A stretch of DNA of 64,000 nucleotides from contig NZ_CP060495.1 of the NCBI RefSeq assembly GCF_014334095.1, forward strand, positions 2,379,001-2,443,000, given 5' to 3'. Below are positions 1-10,426 of the stretch, piece after piece. The stretch is from Novosphingopyxis iocasae. GTDB lineage: Bacteria > Pseudomonadota > Alphaproteobacteria > Sphingomonadales > Sphingomonadaceae. Every line of letters starts with the position of its first letter. The first letter of the stretch is position 1. A program made the translations under genes and the position numbers. Under the pieces are notes generated by a model. It was given only the letters and a program-made list of their open reading frames with translations. It had not been told where the DNA came from and made no database searches.

Positions 1-468
1 CCCGATCTCTGCGGTGCCGCCGCCGTCACCCGTGGCCTTCGCCGCATGTTCGCGAGGCATCAGATTTTTCTGCTTCCCGAGGTTTCCTTGCGCAACGGCC
101 GACGTGCGGACCTGATGGGCATCGATGCCAAGGGGCAGCTGATCATCGTGGAGATCAAATGCTCGCGCGCCGATCTGCTCGGAGATCAGAAGTGGCGCGA
201 CTATCTGGAATTTTGTGACCGGTTCTACTGGGCGGTGCCGCCGGAGATGGACGACAAGTTGCTGGAGCGTGAGGTTCTGGAGCCAGAGCGCACCGGCCTG
301 ATCGTCGCCGATGCCTATGATGCGGCGATTGTGCGTCCGGCGGTTAGCACGCCGCTGGCGGCGGCGCGGCGCAAGACCGAATGCCAGCGGTTGGCGCGTA
401 TAGCGATGCGGCGGCACACCATGTTGTGCGATCCGGAAGTGGGCTGGGGGCCGGAGCCATCCGATTGA
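1..468 (+). CDS. mmcB: MmcB family DNA repair protein, 5' end outside window
   Basis: The open frame runs from the first base of the window to TGA at 466-468. The residues before the first ATG (46) already look coding, so the start lies upstream. A Glu in PEVSL, then Asp in RRADLMG, then EIK gives the E-D-ExK arrangement of the PD-(D/E)xK nuclease fold found in MmcB (DUF1052). In Caulobacter MmcB is part of the SOS-linked mutagenesis response. The length and the VTRGL segment before the Met fit a family member that has lost only a short N-terminal stretch to the window edge. Family assignment is from motif and overall resemblance; nuclease activity is unproven for the family. Confidence 0.82.
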   Translation, partial: PDLCGAAAVTRGLRRMFARHQIFLLPEVSLRNGRRADLMGIDAKGQLIIVEIKCSRADLLGDQKWRDYLEFCDRFYWAVPPEMDDKLLEREVLEPERTGLIVADAYDAAIVRPAVSTPLAAARRKTECQRLARIAMRRHTMLCDPEVGWGPEPSD

Positions 469-507
469 GACAGCTGTCCAGCCAGTATAACCAAGACTGC
501 CGTAGAG

Positions 508-1131
508 TTATTTAATGCCGGAGAAGTCCAGTTCGCCTTCGCTTTCCGCCTTGGCGGCGGGCTTGTTCTGCAAAAGATCGACCAGATCGCTCGAACGCCG
601 GTCCAGCTTGGCGTAATCGAGTGCCGAGCGACCGCTGGCATGATCCGTAATGTTCGGATTGGCACCGTTCTTCATCAGCAGACGGATTGCCTCGCTGTCG
701 CGCAGCTGGACGGCACGGATAAGCGGAGTTTCCCCGGCGCGATTCGCTTCGTCCACCTTGCCGCCATATTTCAGCAGCAGCTCCATCCCGTCGAGATAAC
801 CCAGCTGCGTCGCCAGCATCAGCGGCGTATCACCATTGCGATCGCCGATATTGGGATCCGCCTTGTTGGCGAGCAGGAAGGTGATCCAGGTGGAATCGCG
901 CCGTTCGACCACCATATGCATGGCGGTCTTGCCATCGCTTGAGCGCTGCGCGTTCACCACCTTGTTGGACGGCGTCTGCAACATCGACGTCGCCTTGGTG
1001 CCGTCCCGGTCCTCAACTGCCTTCAAAAAGGTATAGGCAGGGGAGACCTGTTGGGCTTCCGCCGATGCGAACGGCGTGGGTAGCGGCGCGAAAGCGGCTG
1101 CGACCAGGGCGGCAGGGATGATAAGGCGCAT
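508..1131 (-). CDS. Exported ankyrin-repeat protein
   Basis: A 207-residue protein. It begins with a typical signal peptide (MRLIIPAALVAAAFAPL, cleavage likely after the Ala-rich stretch near residue 25), so it should act in the periplasm. Residues about 65-190 form three to four ankyrin repeats, seen as GKTAMHMV, GDTPLMLA, GETPLIRA and SALDYAK, each followed by a leucine helix. Such proteins bind partner proteins; no partner is visible here. The frame is open far upstream of 1131, but the Met at 1131 is the one that starts the signal peptide. It diverges from the SCO1 gene, sharing a gap of about 60 bp. Confidence 0.85.
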   Translation of the reverse strand: MRLIIPAALVAAAFAPLPTPFASAEAQQVSPAYTFLKAVEDRDGTKATSMLQTPSNKVVNAQRSSDGKTAMHMVVERRDSTWITFLLANKADPNIGDRNGDTPLMLATQLGYLDGMELLLKYGGKVDEANRAGETPLIRAVQLRDSEAIRLLMKNGANPNITDHASGRSALDYAKLDRRSSDLVDLLQNKPAAKAESEGELDFSGIK

Positions 1132-1194
1132 GATGATTAAAGGCCCGGTTGATGGTTGATCGCGCCTATTTAGCAGACCAAAAGAAAGCCTGTC

Positions 1195-1821
1195 ATGAAC
1201 AAAGCCGGATTCCTCCCTATTTTCGCCGCGCTGCTGCTCGCGTCCTGTGGTGGCGGTAATAGCGAGCCGACCGTGCCCGAACGCCCGCCGCTGGAAGGTG
1301 CCAGCATCGGCGGGCCGTTCACATTGACCGGAAGCGACGGAAAGCCTGTCTCTTTCTCGGATTTCGACGGCAAATATCGGATCGTGTATTTCGGCTACAC
1401 CTATTGCCCCGACGTCTGCCCCATCGACATGCAGAAGATCAGCGCGGGATTGCAGCGCTTCACGAAGGCGCACCCGCAGCTTGGTAAGGACATCCAGCCG
1501 ATCTTCATCAGCGTCGATCCGGAGCGGGATACGCCTAAAGTGGTGGGCGATTATGTGAACAACTTTGGCAACCGCTGGGTCGGCCTCACGGGTACGCCGG
1601 ACGAGATCAAGAAAGTGGCGGATCAGTTTGCGGTCTATTACGCCAGGGAAGAGGGCTCCGGCCCGGACGATTATCTGATGTCTCATTCCCAAACGCCCTA
1701 TCTGCTAGGGCGGGAAGGGCAGCCGCTTGCGATCTTGCCGGTGGACGAGCCCTCCACCCCAGACACGGACGAGGGCAGCGCACAGGCGATCGCCGCCGAG
1801 CTGGAACGCTGGGTCCAATGA
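1195..1821 (+). CDS. SCO1/SenC family copper-binding lipoprotein
   Basis: A 208-residue thioredoxin-fold protein. It starts with a lipoprotein signal ending LLLASC, so it should be anchored in the membrane facing the periplasm. The copper-binding CPDVCP motif follows the TYCP segment near residue 75, and the third ligand His lies in LMSHSQT near the C-terminus. SCO proteins deliver copper to the CuA site of cytochrome c oxidase or reduce its cysteines. All three ligands are present, so the protein should bind copper. No oxidase genes are in the window. The stop overlaps the next start by four bases (ATGA), so the next gene is probably translated with it. Confidence 0.9.
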   Translation: MNKAGFLPIFAALLLASCGGGNSEPTVPERPPLEGASIGGPFTLTGSDGKPVSFSDFDGKYRIVYFGYTYCPDVCPIDMQKISAGLQRFTKAHPQLGKDIQPIFISVDPERDTPKVVGDYVNNFGNRWVGLTGTPDEIKKVADQFAVYYAREEGSGPDDYLMSHSQTPYLLGREGQPLAILPVDEPSTPDTDEGSAQAIAAELERWVQ

Positions 1822-2243
1822 GCACGCCCTTCTGGGAGAAGCCGATCGAGGCGCTGGACCGCGGCGAATGGGAGGCTTTGTGCGACGGCTGCGGCAAATG
1901 CTGCATGCACAAGATCGAGGATGAGGATACCGGGCGCATCTATGATACGAATGTGTCCTGCCGCCTGCTCGACACGCAGACCGCGCAATGTTCCGATTAT
2001 CGCCGCCGCCGCTTTCTGGTGCCGGACTGCATCCGCCTCTCGCGGGCCAAGATCGATCAGTTCCCCTGGCTGCCGAAAACCTGCGCCTACCGCCTGCGAG
2101 CAGAGGGCAAGCCCCTTCAAGACTGGCACTATCTGATCAGCGGCGATCGGGAGAGCGTGCACGAGGCGGGTATTTCAGTGCGTGGCCGCGCGATTTCGGA
2201 AATTGAAGCAGGCCCGCTGGAAAACCATGTTCTGGAAGACTGA
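1818..2243 (+). CDS. YcgN family cysteine-cluster protein
   Basis: A 141-residue cytosolic protein of the YcgN/UPF0260 family. It carries an N-terminal cysteine cluster (CDGCGKCC) with further Cys at VSCRLL, AQCSDY and PDCIRL, as in the CxxCxxCC family thought to bind iron-sulfur or zinc. The length matches family members (about 145 residues). Its start overlaps the SCO1 stop by four bases and its end overlaps the next gene by 17 bases, so the three genes form one operon. The biochemical role of YcgN is not established. Confidence 0.88.
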   Translation: MSTPFWEKPIEALDRGEWEALCDGCGKCCMHKIEDEDTGRIYDTNVSCRLLDTQTAQCSDYRRRRFLVPDCIRLSRAKIDQFPWLPKTCAYRLRAEGKPLQDWHYLISGDRESVHEAGISVRGRAISEIEAGPLENHVLED

Positions 2244-2970
2244 ACCGCGCGATCCGCAGGTCGAGGTGGCCGGGCGCATCTACCCCCTCAGGATCAAGCG
2301 GCTTCCCCAGGCACGGCGCATGAGCTTGCGGGCCGATCCGGTGCGCGGCGAGGTGAAGGTGACGGGCCCCACGCGCCTACGCACCGCCGAAGCGCTGGCC
2401 TTTGCCCGATCGCGCCAACGCTGGCTGGCGGAGCGTTTCGCCGCGGCGGCCGAGCCGGTTCGGCTGATGCCGGGCCAGAGCATTGGCTTTTGCGGCGAGC
2501 CTGTCGAGATCGTTCATGACGCCGGCTTGGCGCGCGGCGTGCGCATGGAGAATGACCGGCTGCTGGTCGGCGGCCCGGCGGACCATGCGGCAGCGCGCGT
2601 CGAGCGCTGGCTGCGCGGGCAGGCGCGCACCCTCATGGCGGCAGACCTTGCTTTCTACTGCACGCGCGCGGGCCAGGAAGAGCCGAAGCTGTCGATCGGG
2701 GATGCACGGTCGCGCTGGGGCAGCTGCTCCAGCCGCGGGCACATCCGGCTCGGTTGGCGCCTCGTGATGGCACCGGCGATTGTGCGCCGATCCGTGGTTG
2801 CGCATGAAGTCGCGCACCTCGTCCATATGGATCACAGTGCGCGCTTTTACGCGCTCCTGGACGAGATCTTCGAAGGCGATCGGAAAGCCTGTGACGCATG
2901 GTTGAAAGCCCATGGCACCGGCCTTCACATGATCGGTGCCGCGGCGGGCCGATCGCCGGACGATCAGTAG
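2227..2970 (+). CDS. YgjP-like M48-type zinc metallopeptidase
   Basis: A 247-residue protein of the DUF45/YgjP family. The zinc site is HEVAHLVHMDHS near residues 193-204 (HExxH plus a downstream His), and the family-typical WGSCSS segment lies just before it. No signal peptide or membrane segment is seen, so it should be cytosolic. The frame is open upstream to 2182, but the ATG at 2227 begins with a compact family-like N-terminus (MFWKTEP) and is preferred. The last seven bases overlap the end of the convergent PBP gene. The substrate is unknown. Confidence 0.85.
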   Translation: MFWKTEPRDPQVEVAGRIYPLRIKRLPQARRMSLRADPVRGEVKVTGPTRLRTAEALAFARSRQRWLAERFAAAAEPVRLMPGQSIGFCGEPVEIVHDAGLARGVRMENDRLLVGGPADHAAARVERWLRGQARTLMAADLAFYCTRAGQEEPKLSIGDARSRWGSCSSRGHIRLGWRLVMAPAIVRRSVVAHEVAHLVHMDHSARFYALLDEIFEGDRKACDAWLKAHGTGLHMIGAAAGRSPDDQ

Positions 2971-5120
2971 ATCAGTTCATCCTCGCCCTGTTCGCTAGGG
3001 CGTTCATCGTTTCTGGGCTGCGGCGGAACCTGCGTGGCATCTGGACGGCGCGGGGTGCCGGGGGCGGGTATCTGCCCCTGGTCCGGGCGCCGCGCGGGCT
3101 GTTGATCCTGCCGCTGCTGCCCACGGCCCAGAGCGCGATCGATCCAGCTCTGGTTGAGCACCGGCTCATCCTGCGCCGGTAAACGACCGTCGCCGGTGGG
3201 CGGATTGCCCTCGATCGGCATGCCATATTCATCGCTGAACGCACCGTCCTCCGGGGCGCCATAGAACGCGCCCTCGTCGTCCTCCAGCTGCCAGTCCGGC
3301 AGCGTCACCTCGGTATCGAATTTCTGCACCGGGCGATCGGCGGTTGCCCCCTTCATGAAGGCGGCCCAGGCGCGGGCGGGCGCGGTGCCGCCCTGCAGGC
3401 CGCGTACCGCCTTGGCGTCATCCCGTCCCATCCAGACGCCGGTGGTGAGCCCGCTGGAAAAGCCGAAAAAGGTGCCGTCCTTGTTGCTCGTCGTGGTGCC
3501 GGTCTTGCCCGCCGCCGGGCGTCCGATCTGTGCCGCGCGGCCGGTGCCTGCCTGCACCGCGGTCTGCAGAAGATCGGTCATCGTTGCAGCGACATAATCG
3601 TCGACCAGCGCCGCGCCGGGCCGGTCGCGGCGCTCATAAAGCACTTCATTGTCGATCGTCGTCACTTTGATGATGCCATAAGGATTGATCGCGCGGCCAC
3701 CGTCGGAAATCTCAGCAAAGGCGCGGGTCATGTCGATCAGGCGGACCTCGGACGTGCCGAGCACCATGGCCGGGTGCGTGTTGATGGGTGTGCTGATGCC
3801 GAAGCGCCGGGCCATACCGGCGACGGTGTTGAAACCCACTTCATTGCCGATCTGTGCGGCCACCGTGTTCTTGGAATAGGCAAAGGCGTTGCGCACGGAC
3901 ATCGCGCCGGCATAGCTGCCGCCGCTGTTACGCGGTGTCCAGCCGTCGATCTGTACCGGCTCGTCGGTCACAACATCGTCGGGGCTGTAGCCCGATTCGA
4001 GCGCCGCGAGATAGACGAACAGCTTCCAGCTCGATCCCGGCTGTCGCACCGCGGTCACCGCGCGGTTGTAGTTCGAGCTGACATAGTCCGATCCGCCAAC
4101 CATCGCGCGGACCGCGCCGTCATTTTCCATCGAGACCAGCGCGCCCTGCGCTCCTGAAGGCACATTCGCTTGGATCGCGGCCGTGGCGAGGCGCTGCATC
4201 GAAAGATCCACCGTGGTCCAGACGTCGATCGGCTTCACCGTTTCGTCGATCAGCGTATCTAGCTGGGGCAGCGCCCAGTCGGTAAAATAGCGCACACTGT
4301 TCTGCGGCGGCTCGGGCGCTAGCGCGACGTCAGCGGGTTCGATCGAGGCCGACTGGCCGGGCGTGATCACGCCGGTCTGTTCCATCGCCTTCAGCACCAC
4401 CGAGGCGCGACCGATCGCGGCCTGCGCATCGGCGGTGGGCGAATAGTTGGACGGCGCCTTCACGAGGCCTGCGATAATCGCCGCTTCGCCCAAGCTGAGC
4501 TGGGTTGCGCCATGATCGAAGAATTTGCGGCTGGCGGCGTCGATGCCGTAGGCGCCGCCGCCGAAATAGACCTTGTTCAGGTAGAGCTCGAGGATCTGGT
4601 CCTTGGAGAATTTGCTCTCCATCGCCATCGCCAGGATCGCCTCGCGAATCTTACGGCCCGTGGAATAGCTGTTGTTGAGGAAGATCGTCCGCGCCAGCTG
4701 CTGCGTGATGGTGGACGCGCCCTGAAGGCGGCGGTCGGTGTTGCGGTTCTGCCATGCAAAGTAGATCGCGCGGGCCAAGCCCTTGGGATCGATACCAAGA
4801 TGCGAGCGGTAGCGGCGATCCTCGATGGAGATCATCGCGTCCTTCATCACTTGCGGAATTTCGCTGCTGGGCAGCCAGCGCCCGTAGCTGGGGCCGATTT
4901 CCTGGATGATCGTGCCGTCCACCGCGCGCACGCGGATCATCTGGCCCTGCTCGATATTCTTAAGGTCGGTGTAGCTGGGCAGTTCCGAGCGCGCGACCGC
5001 CACCATGACGACAAGCGCGATCAGGCCGATCAGTCCAAGAGCAATGCCGATCTGCGCCAAGCGCACAAAGGTGCGCATGACGGGACCGCGTCTTTTCTGC
5101 GTTGATTTACCCCTCGCCAT
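2964..5120 (-). CDS. Class A penicillin-binding protein (PBP1A-type)
   Basis: A bifunctional peptidoglycan glycosyltransferase/transpeptidase of 718 residues. A cytoplasmic basic tail is followed by one membrane segment at about 21-45. The GT51 domain shows the catalytic Glu100-Asp101-Arg102 and GASTITQQ near 134. The transpeptidase shows SSWK (363-366), SKN (416-418) and a KTGTT box near 530. The C-terminal 80 residues are Pro/Gln/Arg-rich and look disordered. It is shorter than proteobacterial PBP1A (about 800-850 residues), because there is little sequence between the GT and TP domains where the OB-like domain sits. Which PBP1A/1B name applies cannot be settled from sequence alone. It is convergent with the zinc peptidase and overlaps it by 7 bp. 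Confidence 0.92.
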   Translation of the reverse strand: MARGKSTQKRRGPVMRTFVRLAQIGIALGLIGLIALVVMVAVARSELPSYTDLKNIEQGQMIRVRAVDGTIIQEIGPSYGRWLPSSEIPQVMKDAMISIEDRRYRSHLGIDPKGLARAIYFAWQNRNTDRRLQGASTITQQLARTIFLNNSYSTGRKIREAILAMAMESKFSKDQILELYLNKVYFGGGAYGIDAASRKFFDHGATQLSLGEAAIIAGLVKAPSNYSPTADAQAAIGRASVVLKAMEQTGVITPGQSASIEPADVALAPEPPQNSVRYFTDWALPQLDTLIDETVKPIDVWTTVDLSMQRLATAAIQANVPSGAQGALVSMENDGAVRAMVGGSDYVSSNYNRAVTAVRQPGSSWKLFVYLAALESGYSPDDVVTDEPVQIDGWTPRNSGGSYAGAMSVRNAFAYSKNTVAAQIGNEVGFNTVAGMARRFGISTPINTHPAMVLGTSEVRLIDMTRAFAEISDGGRAINPYGIIKVTTIDNEVLYERRDRPGAALVDDYVAATMTDLLQTAVQAGTGRAAQIGRPAAGKTGTTTSNKDGTFFGFSSGLTTGVWMGRDDAKAVRGLQGGTAPARAWAAFMKGATADRPVQKFDTEVTLPDWQLEDDEGAFYGAPEDGAFSDEYGMPIEGNPPTGDGRLPAQDEPVLNQSWIDRALGRGQQRQDQQPARRPDQGQIPAPGTPRRPDATQVPPQPRNDERPSEQGEDELIY

Positions 5121-5204
5121 TCAGCGAACCGATACTCCCTAGCTCGCGCTCTCACAAGCGGGGTGGGGGTTTACCGGCGCTGAATGATGCCGATTATCGG
5201 CCTG

Positions 5205-5612
5205 TCAGGCGTCCTCTTCTTCGGGTTCGAAATCCAGCGATGCGCTGTTCATGCAATAGCGCAGGCCCGTGGGCGGCGGCCCGTCCGGAAAGATGTGGCC
5301 CAGATGGCTCTCGCAATTGGCGCAGCGCGCTTCGGTACGGATCATGCCGTGGCTGGTGTCGCGCACTTCCTCCACGGCATTTTCGGTTGCAGGCTGGGTG
5401 AAGCTAGGCCAGCCCGAGCCGCTGTCATATTTGTCGGCGCTATCGAACAGTTCATTGCCGCAGGCGGCGCAGAAATAGGTGCCGTCCCGTTTTTCGGAGT
5501 TGAGCTTGCCCGTGAATGCGCGCTCGGTGCCGCCTTCGCGAAGAATTTGGTAGCGCTCGGCCCCCAGTTTTTCGCGCCATTCGGCTTCGCTCATGGTTTT
5601 CACTTCACTCAT
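5205..5612 (-). CDS. msrB: Peptide-methionine (R)-S-oxide reductase
   Basis: A 135-residue MsrB, the usual single-domain size. It reduces the R form of methionine sulfoxide in proteins. The catalytic Cys lies in [11 protein letters not shown] (Cys120). Two zinc-binding CxxC pairs are visible, FCAACG and RCANCE, along with the family SGSGWPSF block. No signal peptide is seen, so it is cytosolic. Two in-frame Met codons at the start (MSEVKTM) leave the first six residues uncertain. It stands alone in the same orientation as the PBP gene downstream. Confidence 0.95.
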   Translation of the reverse strand: MSEVKTMSEAEWREKLGAERYQILREGGTERAFTGKLNSEKRDGTYFCAACGNELFDSADKYDSGSGWPSFTQPATENAVEEVRDTSHGMIRTEARCANCESHLGHIFPDGPPPTGLRYCMNSASLDFEPEEEDA

Positions 5613-5694
5613 AACGCGTCCTCGATCGCTGGAGGGGTTTGACCTTGGGAATTTGGAATGCTGCGGGAACGCGCGAGAGCGGCGCGCCGTTCCC

Positions 5695-6729
5695 TCAGCC
5701 TCTGCGTGGCTGCGCGGCGCGGGCGATCAGCAGCAATTCGTTCGAAAGCACCGGGCCGGCCAGATCCGATCCGCCGGTCATCAGCCGCCGCTCTAGCTCG
5801 AACAGGCGGGCGTTCAACCGCGCGAGCTTGGCCGAGGACCATGCGGCAAGCGCACTCTTGTAAGCGCCTTGTTCCTTGAAAAAGATGCTGCGCGTGCGGT
5901 CCACCAGCGGACCGATCTGCGCACCTTGATCGACTTCGGCGCGCAGCGCGGCGAGTTGTACCACGCGGCGCTGCAGGGCTTTCACAATCCGCACCTCATT
6001 CACGCCCAGTTCGCGCGCGCTGGCAATTTCTTGGCTGGCAACGGCGATCTGGCCGGCCATCACCGCGCCGAGCAGTGCCGAGATGTCCTCCTCCAGCGTT
6101 TCGGCGCCCAGTTTGGCGAGCATATCCGGCTCCACCGTCGCAGGCCGGTCGGGCGCGGCATCGCAATAGAGGGCCAGCTTGTCGATCTCATTGGCAGCCA
6201 GCGTGCGATCATGCCCTGTGCTTTCGGCGAGCCGCTGCGCAAGAACGCGCTCCATCCGGAGGCCCGCGGCTCCGGCCAAGCGCTGGACATGCGCCACCGC
6301 ATCGGCCTCGCTCGGCGGGTAGCAGGCCATCGCCATCACCGCTGGGTGGCCCTGCGCCAGCTTGCGCAGCTTATTGGTGGGGGTGAGGTTGCCGGTGGTG
6401 GCGATTACCGGGGTGCCGGCCTGCTCCGCTTCCAGCAGGTTCTCGATCGCCGCCAGCCCCTCGTCGCGTTGCAGGCGCAGGCGGATATAACGCTTGTCAC
6501 CGAATAGCGAGATCGACGCGGCCTCGTCCGCCAGCAGAGCGCTGTCCGACCGTAGCTGCGCCCCGTCGATATCGATCCGCTCGGCATCCTTCATTTCGGC
6601 CGAAAGCTTGCGCGCAATATCCTCGATGGTCGACGGATCGGTGCCGAACAGCAGGAACAGGCGGATATCGTCGCGCCGTCCTATCGCTCCGATCAGATCG
6701 CGTTCGGAAATTCTCGGGGCGCGCGCCAT
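5695..6729 (-). CDS. holA: DNA polymerase III subunit delta
   Basis: A 344-residue clamp-loader delta subunit, which opens the beta clamp for loading. The length and the N-terminal block ([17 protein letters not shown] followed by D-P-S-T-I) fit alphaproteobacterial HolA, with the AAA+-like fold and C-terminal helical collar. The gene order leuS-lptE-holA supports the call because this arrangement is conserved in many proteobacteria. The gap to lptE is about 7 bp, so the genes are co-transcribed. No anomaly is seen. Confidence 0.9.
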   Translation of the reverse strand: MARAPRISERDLIGAIGRRDDIRLFLLFGTDPSTIEDIARKLSAEMKDAERIDIDGAQLRSDSALLADEAASISLFGDKRYIRLRLQRDEGLAAIENLLEAEQAGTPVIATTGNLTPTNKLRKLAQGHPAVMAMACYPPSEADAVAHVQRLAGAAGLRMERVLAQRLAESTGHDRTLAANEIDKLALYCDAAPDRPATVEPDMLAKLGAETLEEDISALLGAVMAGQIAVASQEIASARELGVNEVRIVKALQRRVVQLAALRAEVDQGAQIGPLVDRTRSIFFKEQGAYKSALAAWSSAKLARLNARLFELERRLMTGGSDLAGPVLSNELLLIARAAQPRRG

Positions 6730-6736
6730 CGCCGGC

Positions 6737-7228
6737 TCAAGACGCCGGGCGCGCCTGCACGGACAGGCGCGTCACGATCTGGCTCGCCAGCCGGTCGGCA
6801 AGGTTTTCCAGCGCGGTGTTCTCCGCCGCGATCACCGCATATTCGGAGGAGACGACATCGATGCCCGCATCGGTACCCTCGGTCGCGTCGAGAATAATGT
6901 TGCCGCTCGACAGCTCAGTGAGCTGGAAGCGGGCGCGCAGCGTGCGCCGTTCGCGCGTTACGGCATCATCGCTTCGCACGCCGAAGCCGGTGATGTCGTC
7001 ATCCAGCTTCACCGTCAGCTTGTAGCGCGGTGCGCCGCTGCCGAGCGGTTGGAGCCGCTCTTGCAACGCATTGCGCACCAGCCAGCCGTCCCGGCCCGGA
7101 ATGGGATCCACCGCGACACTTCCCAGCGCATTGGCGACGGGGCCGTTGCTCCCGCCGGCATAAAGCGGCCGGAGCCCGCAGCTTGGCAGCATCAGCACCG
7201 CAGCAGCTAGGAGCAGGAGGCGTATCAT
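6737..7228 (-). CDS. lptE: LPS-assembly lipoprotein LptE
   Basis: A 163-residue lipoprotein with signal [17 protein letters not shown] and the LptE-like GLRPLY directly after the acylated Cys. LptE plugs the LptD barrel in the outer membrane and helps place lipopolysaccharide on the cell surface. Its start overlaps the leuS stop by four bases and holA follows after a few bases, giving the classical leuS-lptE-holA operon. The lptC, lptA and lptB genes for the same export route lie at 33-35 kb of this window. Confidence 0.9.
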   Translation of the reverse strand: MIRLLLLAAAVLMLPSCGLRPLYAGGSNGPVANALGSVAVDPIPGRDGWLVRNALQERLQPLGSGAPRYKLTVKLDDDITGFGVRSDDAVTRERRTLRARFQLTELSSGNIILDATEGTDAGIDVVSSEYAVIAAENTALENLADRLASQIVTRLSVQARPAS

Positions 7229-9744
7229 ATCACGATGTTAACCAGCCTGTCGGGCACCACGATCACCTTGCGGATGTCCGCGTCACCGATCGTGCGCCGG
7301 ATCTTGTCGGATGCGAGCGCGGCTTCCTCCAGCGCAGCCTTGTCCATGCCCTTCGGCACGGTCAGCGTATCGCGCAGCTTGCCCTTCACCTGGATGGCGA
7401 CGGTGACTTCGTCCTCCACCAGCAGCGCGGCGTCATGCTCAGGCCATGGCGCATCGGCAATCAGGCCTTCGCCGCCCAGGCGTTCCCAACAGGTTTCGGC
7501 CAAATGCGGCGCCATTGGCGACACCAGCAGCACCAGCGTGCGAATCGCTTCAGCGCGCGTGGCGGAAGCGTCCGCCTTTTCGACTGCATTGGTCAGTTCG
7601 TAGATTTTGGCGACCGCCTTGTTGAAGCTTAGCGCCTCGATATCTTCTCCCACGCCAGCGATGGTCTGGTGCAGCTTACGCAGCAGGGCCTTGTCCTCAC
7701 CCTGGCTGTCATCGGAAGAGCCAACCAGACGCCAGACACGCTGGGCGAAGCGCCAAGCGCCCTCGATGCCGGCATCGCTCCACAGCAAATCGCGCTCCGG
7801 CGGGCTGTCGGACAGCATGAACCAGCGCACGGCGTCCGCGCCATATTGATCGACGATCGCATCGGGATCGACTACGTTTTTCTTGGACTTGGACATCTTT
7901 TCGACGCGGCCCGCGATCGCGGGGCTGCCGTCGGAAATGCGCACCCAGTCCGCGCCGTCCTTCTTCACTTCATCGGGCGAAAGCCAGCTTCCGTCACCGG
8001 CAGACCAGGTCTGGTGCGTCACCATGCCCTGCGTGAAGAGGCTCTCGAACGGCTCGGCTACGTCGATCTTGCCGATCGATTTCAGCGCGCGTGTCCAGAA
8101 GCGGGCATAGAGCAGATGCAGGATCGCATGCTCGACCCCGCCGATATACTGGCCGACGGGCAGCCAGCTTTCGGCTTCCGCCTTGTCGAAAGGCTGATCG
8201 CCGGGCTGGCTGGCGAAGCGGATGAAATACCAGCTGGAATCGACGAAGGTGTCGAGCGTGTCGGTCTCGCGCCGCGCCAATTTCCCGCATTTCGGGCAGA
8301 CTACCTTGCTCCAGGTCGCATGGCGATCGAGCGGATTGCCCGGCGTCTCGAAATCGACGTCCTCGGGCAGCACCACGGGCAACTGGTCCTTGGGCACCGG
8401 CACCACACTGCAATCGTCGCAATGGATGATCGGGATGGGCGTGCCCCAGTAACGCTGGCGGCTGACGCCCCAGTCGCGCAGGCGCCAGGTCGTCGTCGCC
8501 TCGCCCCAGCCCTCGGCCTCGGCGCGTTCGATCACCGCGGTTTTGGCGGCCTCGATCTCCATCCCGTCGAGGAAGCGCGAATTGACGATCGTGCCTTCGC
8601 CGGTGAAGGCTTCGTCGCCCACGGGCTCGTCCGCATGGCCGGTTGCGGAAACCACGCGGTTGATCGGCAGGCCGTATTTGCTGGCGAATTCGAAATCGCG
8701 CTGGTCATGCGCGGGCACGCCGAAAACGGCGCCGGTGCCATAGTCCATCAACACGAAATTGGCGACGTAGACCGGCAGCTCCCACTCGGGATCGAGAGGG
8801 TGCACCGCTTTCAAGCCGGTGTCGTAACCCTTCTTCTCGGCAGTCTCGAGCTCGGCCGCGCTGGTGCCGGAGCGGCGGCAGTCGTCGGCGAAGGCGGCGA
8901 GATCGGCGTCCTTTTCGGCCAGCGCCAGCGCGATCGGATGGTCCGCCGCCACGGCGACGAAGCTCGCGCCGAAAATCGTGTCCGGGCGGGTGGAGAAGAC
9001 TTCGATCGAGGAGGCGGGCGCATCCGCACCGCTTGCCAGTTCGAAGCTGAAACGCAGGCCCTGGCTCTTGCCGATCCAGTTGGACTGCATCAGCCGCACC
9101 TTGTCCGGCCAGTCCTTGAGGTCGCCCAGGCCGTCCAGCAGTTCCTCGGCGAAGTCAGTGATCTTGAGGAACCATTGGGACAGCTTGCGCCGTTCGACGG
9201 GCGCGCCGCTGCGCCATCCCTTGCCGTCGATCACCTGTTCATTGGCAAGCACGGTCATGTCGACCGGGTCCCAATTGACCGCGCTTTCCTTACGATAGAC
9301 CAGGCCCGCGTCGTAGAGATCGAGGAACAGCGCCTGTTCGTGCCCGTAATAATCAGGCTCGCAGGTGGCGAGTTCCCGGCTCCAGTCGAACGCGAAACCG
9401 ATGCGCTTCAACTGCGCCTTCATGTGCTCGATATTGGCGCGGGTCCATGTTCCGGGATGGACCTTCTTCTCCATCGCGGCATTTTCGGCCGGCATGCCGA
9501 ACGCGTCCCAGCCCATCGGGTGCAGAACAGCATGGCCGGTCATCGCCTTGTAGCGCGCCAGCACATCGCCCATCGTATAGTTGCGCACATGGCCGATGTG
9601 GATGCGCCCGGACGGATAAGGGAACATCTCCAGCACATAGGACTTCGGCCGATCCGGATGGCGATCGGCGCGGAAGCTTTGCTGCGCTTCCCATTCCTTT
9701 TGCCACCGCGCATCGGCGATGTGCGGGTTGAAGCGGTCTGCCAT
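7225..9744 (-). CDS. leuS: Leucine--tRNA ligase
   Basis: An 839-residue class I aminoacyl-tRNA synthetase that charges tRNA-Leu. The HIGH signature is seen as [10 protein letters not shown] near residue 50 and the KMSKS signature as [10 protein letters not shown] near residue 620. The connective editing domain lies between, including the DQRDFEFA region. A CxxC pair (HCDDCS and CPKCGK) marks a zinc-binding knob. The length is normal for bacterial LeuS. It heads the operon with lptE and holA. A DUF3576 lipoprotein gene ends about 10 bp upstream and probably shares its transcript. Confidence 0.97.
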   Translation of the reverse strand: MADRFNPHIADARWQKEWEAQQSFRADRHPDRPKSYVLEMFPYPSGRIHIGHVRNYTMGDVLARYKAMTGHAVLHPMGWDAFGMPAENAAMEKKVHPGTWTRANIEHMKAQLKRIGFAFDWSRELATCEPDYYGHEQALFLDLYDAGLVYRKESAVNWDPVDMTVLANEQVIDGKGWRSGAPVERRKLSQWFLKITDFAEELLDGLGDLKDWPDKVRLMQSNWIGKSQGLRFSFELASGADAPASSIEVFSTRPDTIFGASFVAVAADHPIALALAEKDADLAAFADDCRRSGTSAAELETAEKKGYDTGLKAVHPLDPEWELPVYVANFVLMDYGTGAVFGVPAHDQRDFEFASKYGLPINRVVSATGHADEPVGDEAFTGEGTIVNSRFLDGMEIEAAKTAVIERAEAEGWGEATTTWRLRDWGVSRQRYWGTPIPIIHCDDCSVVPVPKDQLPVVLPEDVDFETPGNPLDRHATWSKVVCPKCGKLARRETDTLDTFVDSSWYFIRFASQPGDQPFDKAEAESWLPVGQYIGGVEHAILHLLYARFWTRALKSIGKIDVAEPFESLFTQGMVTHQTWSAGDGSWLSPDEVKKDGADWVRISDGSPAIAGRVEKMSKSKKNVVDPDAIVDQYGADAVRWFMLSDSPPERDLLWSDAGIEGAWRFAQRVWRLVGSSDDSQGEDKALLRKLHQTIAGVGEDIEALSFNKAVAKIYELTNAVEKADASATRAEAIRTLVLLVSPMAPHLAETCWERLGGEGLIADAPWPEHDAALLVEDEVTVAIQVKGKLRDTLTVPKGMDKAALEEAALASDKIRRTIGDADIRKVIVVPDRLVNIVI

Positions 9745-9754
9745 CTCTAAACGA

Positions 9755-10192
9755 TCAACCGACGATCGAGGAGCGCCTCAGGTCGCGCGCCTTGCCGAGG
9801 ATGATCTGCTCCATCTTTTGCACCGTGGCGGCGCGCACCGGGGCATCGACCCAGTTGCCGTTCTGGTTCACCTGGCGCGATGCGGCGACGCGCAGCGCAT
9901 CGGCGCGCAGATCTTGATCGAGGATGGTGACGGTCAGCTTTATCCGCTCATTCGGGGATTGCGGATTGGTGTACCAGTCGGTCACGATCACGCCGCCCGC
10001 GCTATCGGTCTGCAACAGCGGCATGAAGCTCAGCGTCTCGAGGGAGGCGCGCCACAGATAGCTGTTTACGCCGATCGTAGTCACCTGGCTGGCGGCCAGA
10101 TCGGCGCGCGGCCGCTCCTTGCCGCCGCAGGCGCCGAGCGCCAGCGTGGAGGCGATGATAAGGGCGGAAGCGGAAAGGCGCGTGATGCGCAT
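9755..10192 (-). CDS. DUF3576 family lipoprotein
   Basis: A 145-residue protein with a lipoprotein signal ending in ALGACGG, so it should be membrane-anchored on the periplasmic side. The rest matches DUF3576, an alphaproteobacterial family found just upstream of leuS; features include [12 protein letters not shown] and VTDWYTNP. The frame is open 14 codons further upstream, but the Met at 10192 begins a proper signal sequence. The function of the family is unknown. Its position in front of leuS-lptE suggests a link with envelope assembly, which is inference from neighbourhood. Confidence 0.88.
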   Translation of the reverse strand: MRITRLSASALIIASTLALGACGGKERPRADLAASQVTTIGVNSYLWRASLETLSFMPLLQTDSAGGVIVTDWYTNPQSPNERIKLTVTILDQDLRADALRVAASRQVNQNGNWVDAPVRAATVQKMEQIILGKARDLRRSSIVG

Positions 10193-10426
10193 GGGAAACC
10201 TCAGGCCTAGAGAGAACGGGATCGGGGCCTGCATCTATAGATGCAATCGCCTCAAGGGCAAGGATGCTGCGTCAGCCATGGTTAACCTCAGATTGCTAAA
10301 CCGATTCTGTGAGATAAAGGCCACAGCCCGCTCTAAAACGGCCTGTATTTCCCCTATCGCGCTTTAAGCTGAAACAATTCCGGCTTAAGTCCATTCCCAT
10401 CAACACCAACAGGTGGGTCACGGAAA

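Noticed and set aside
7669-9750. A 693-codon plus-strand frame antisense to leuS
   Set aside because: leuS is certain on the other strand, and the antisense translation shows no family motif.
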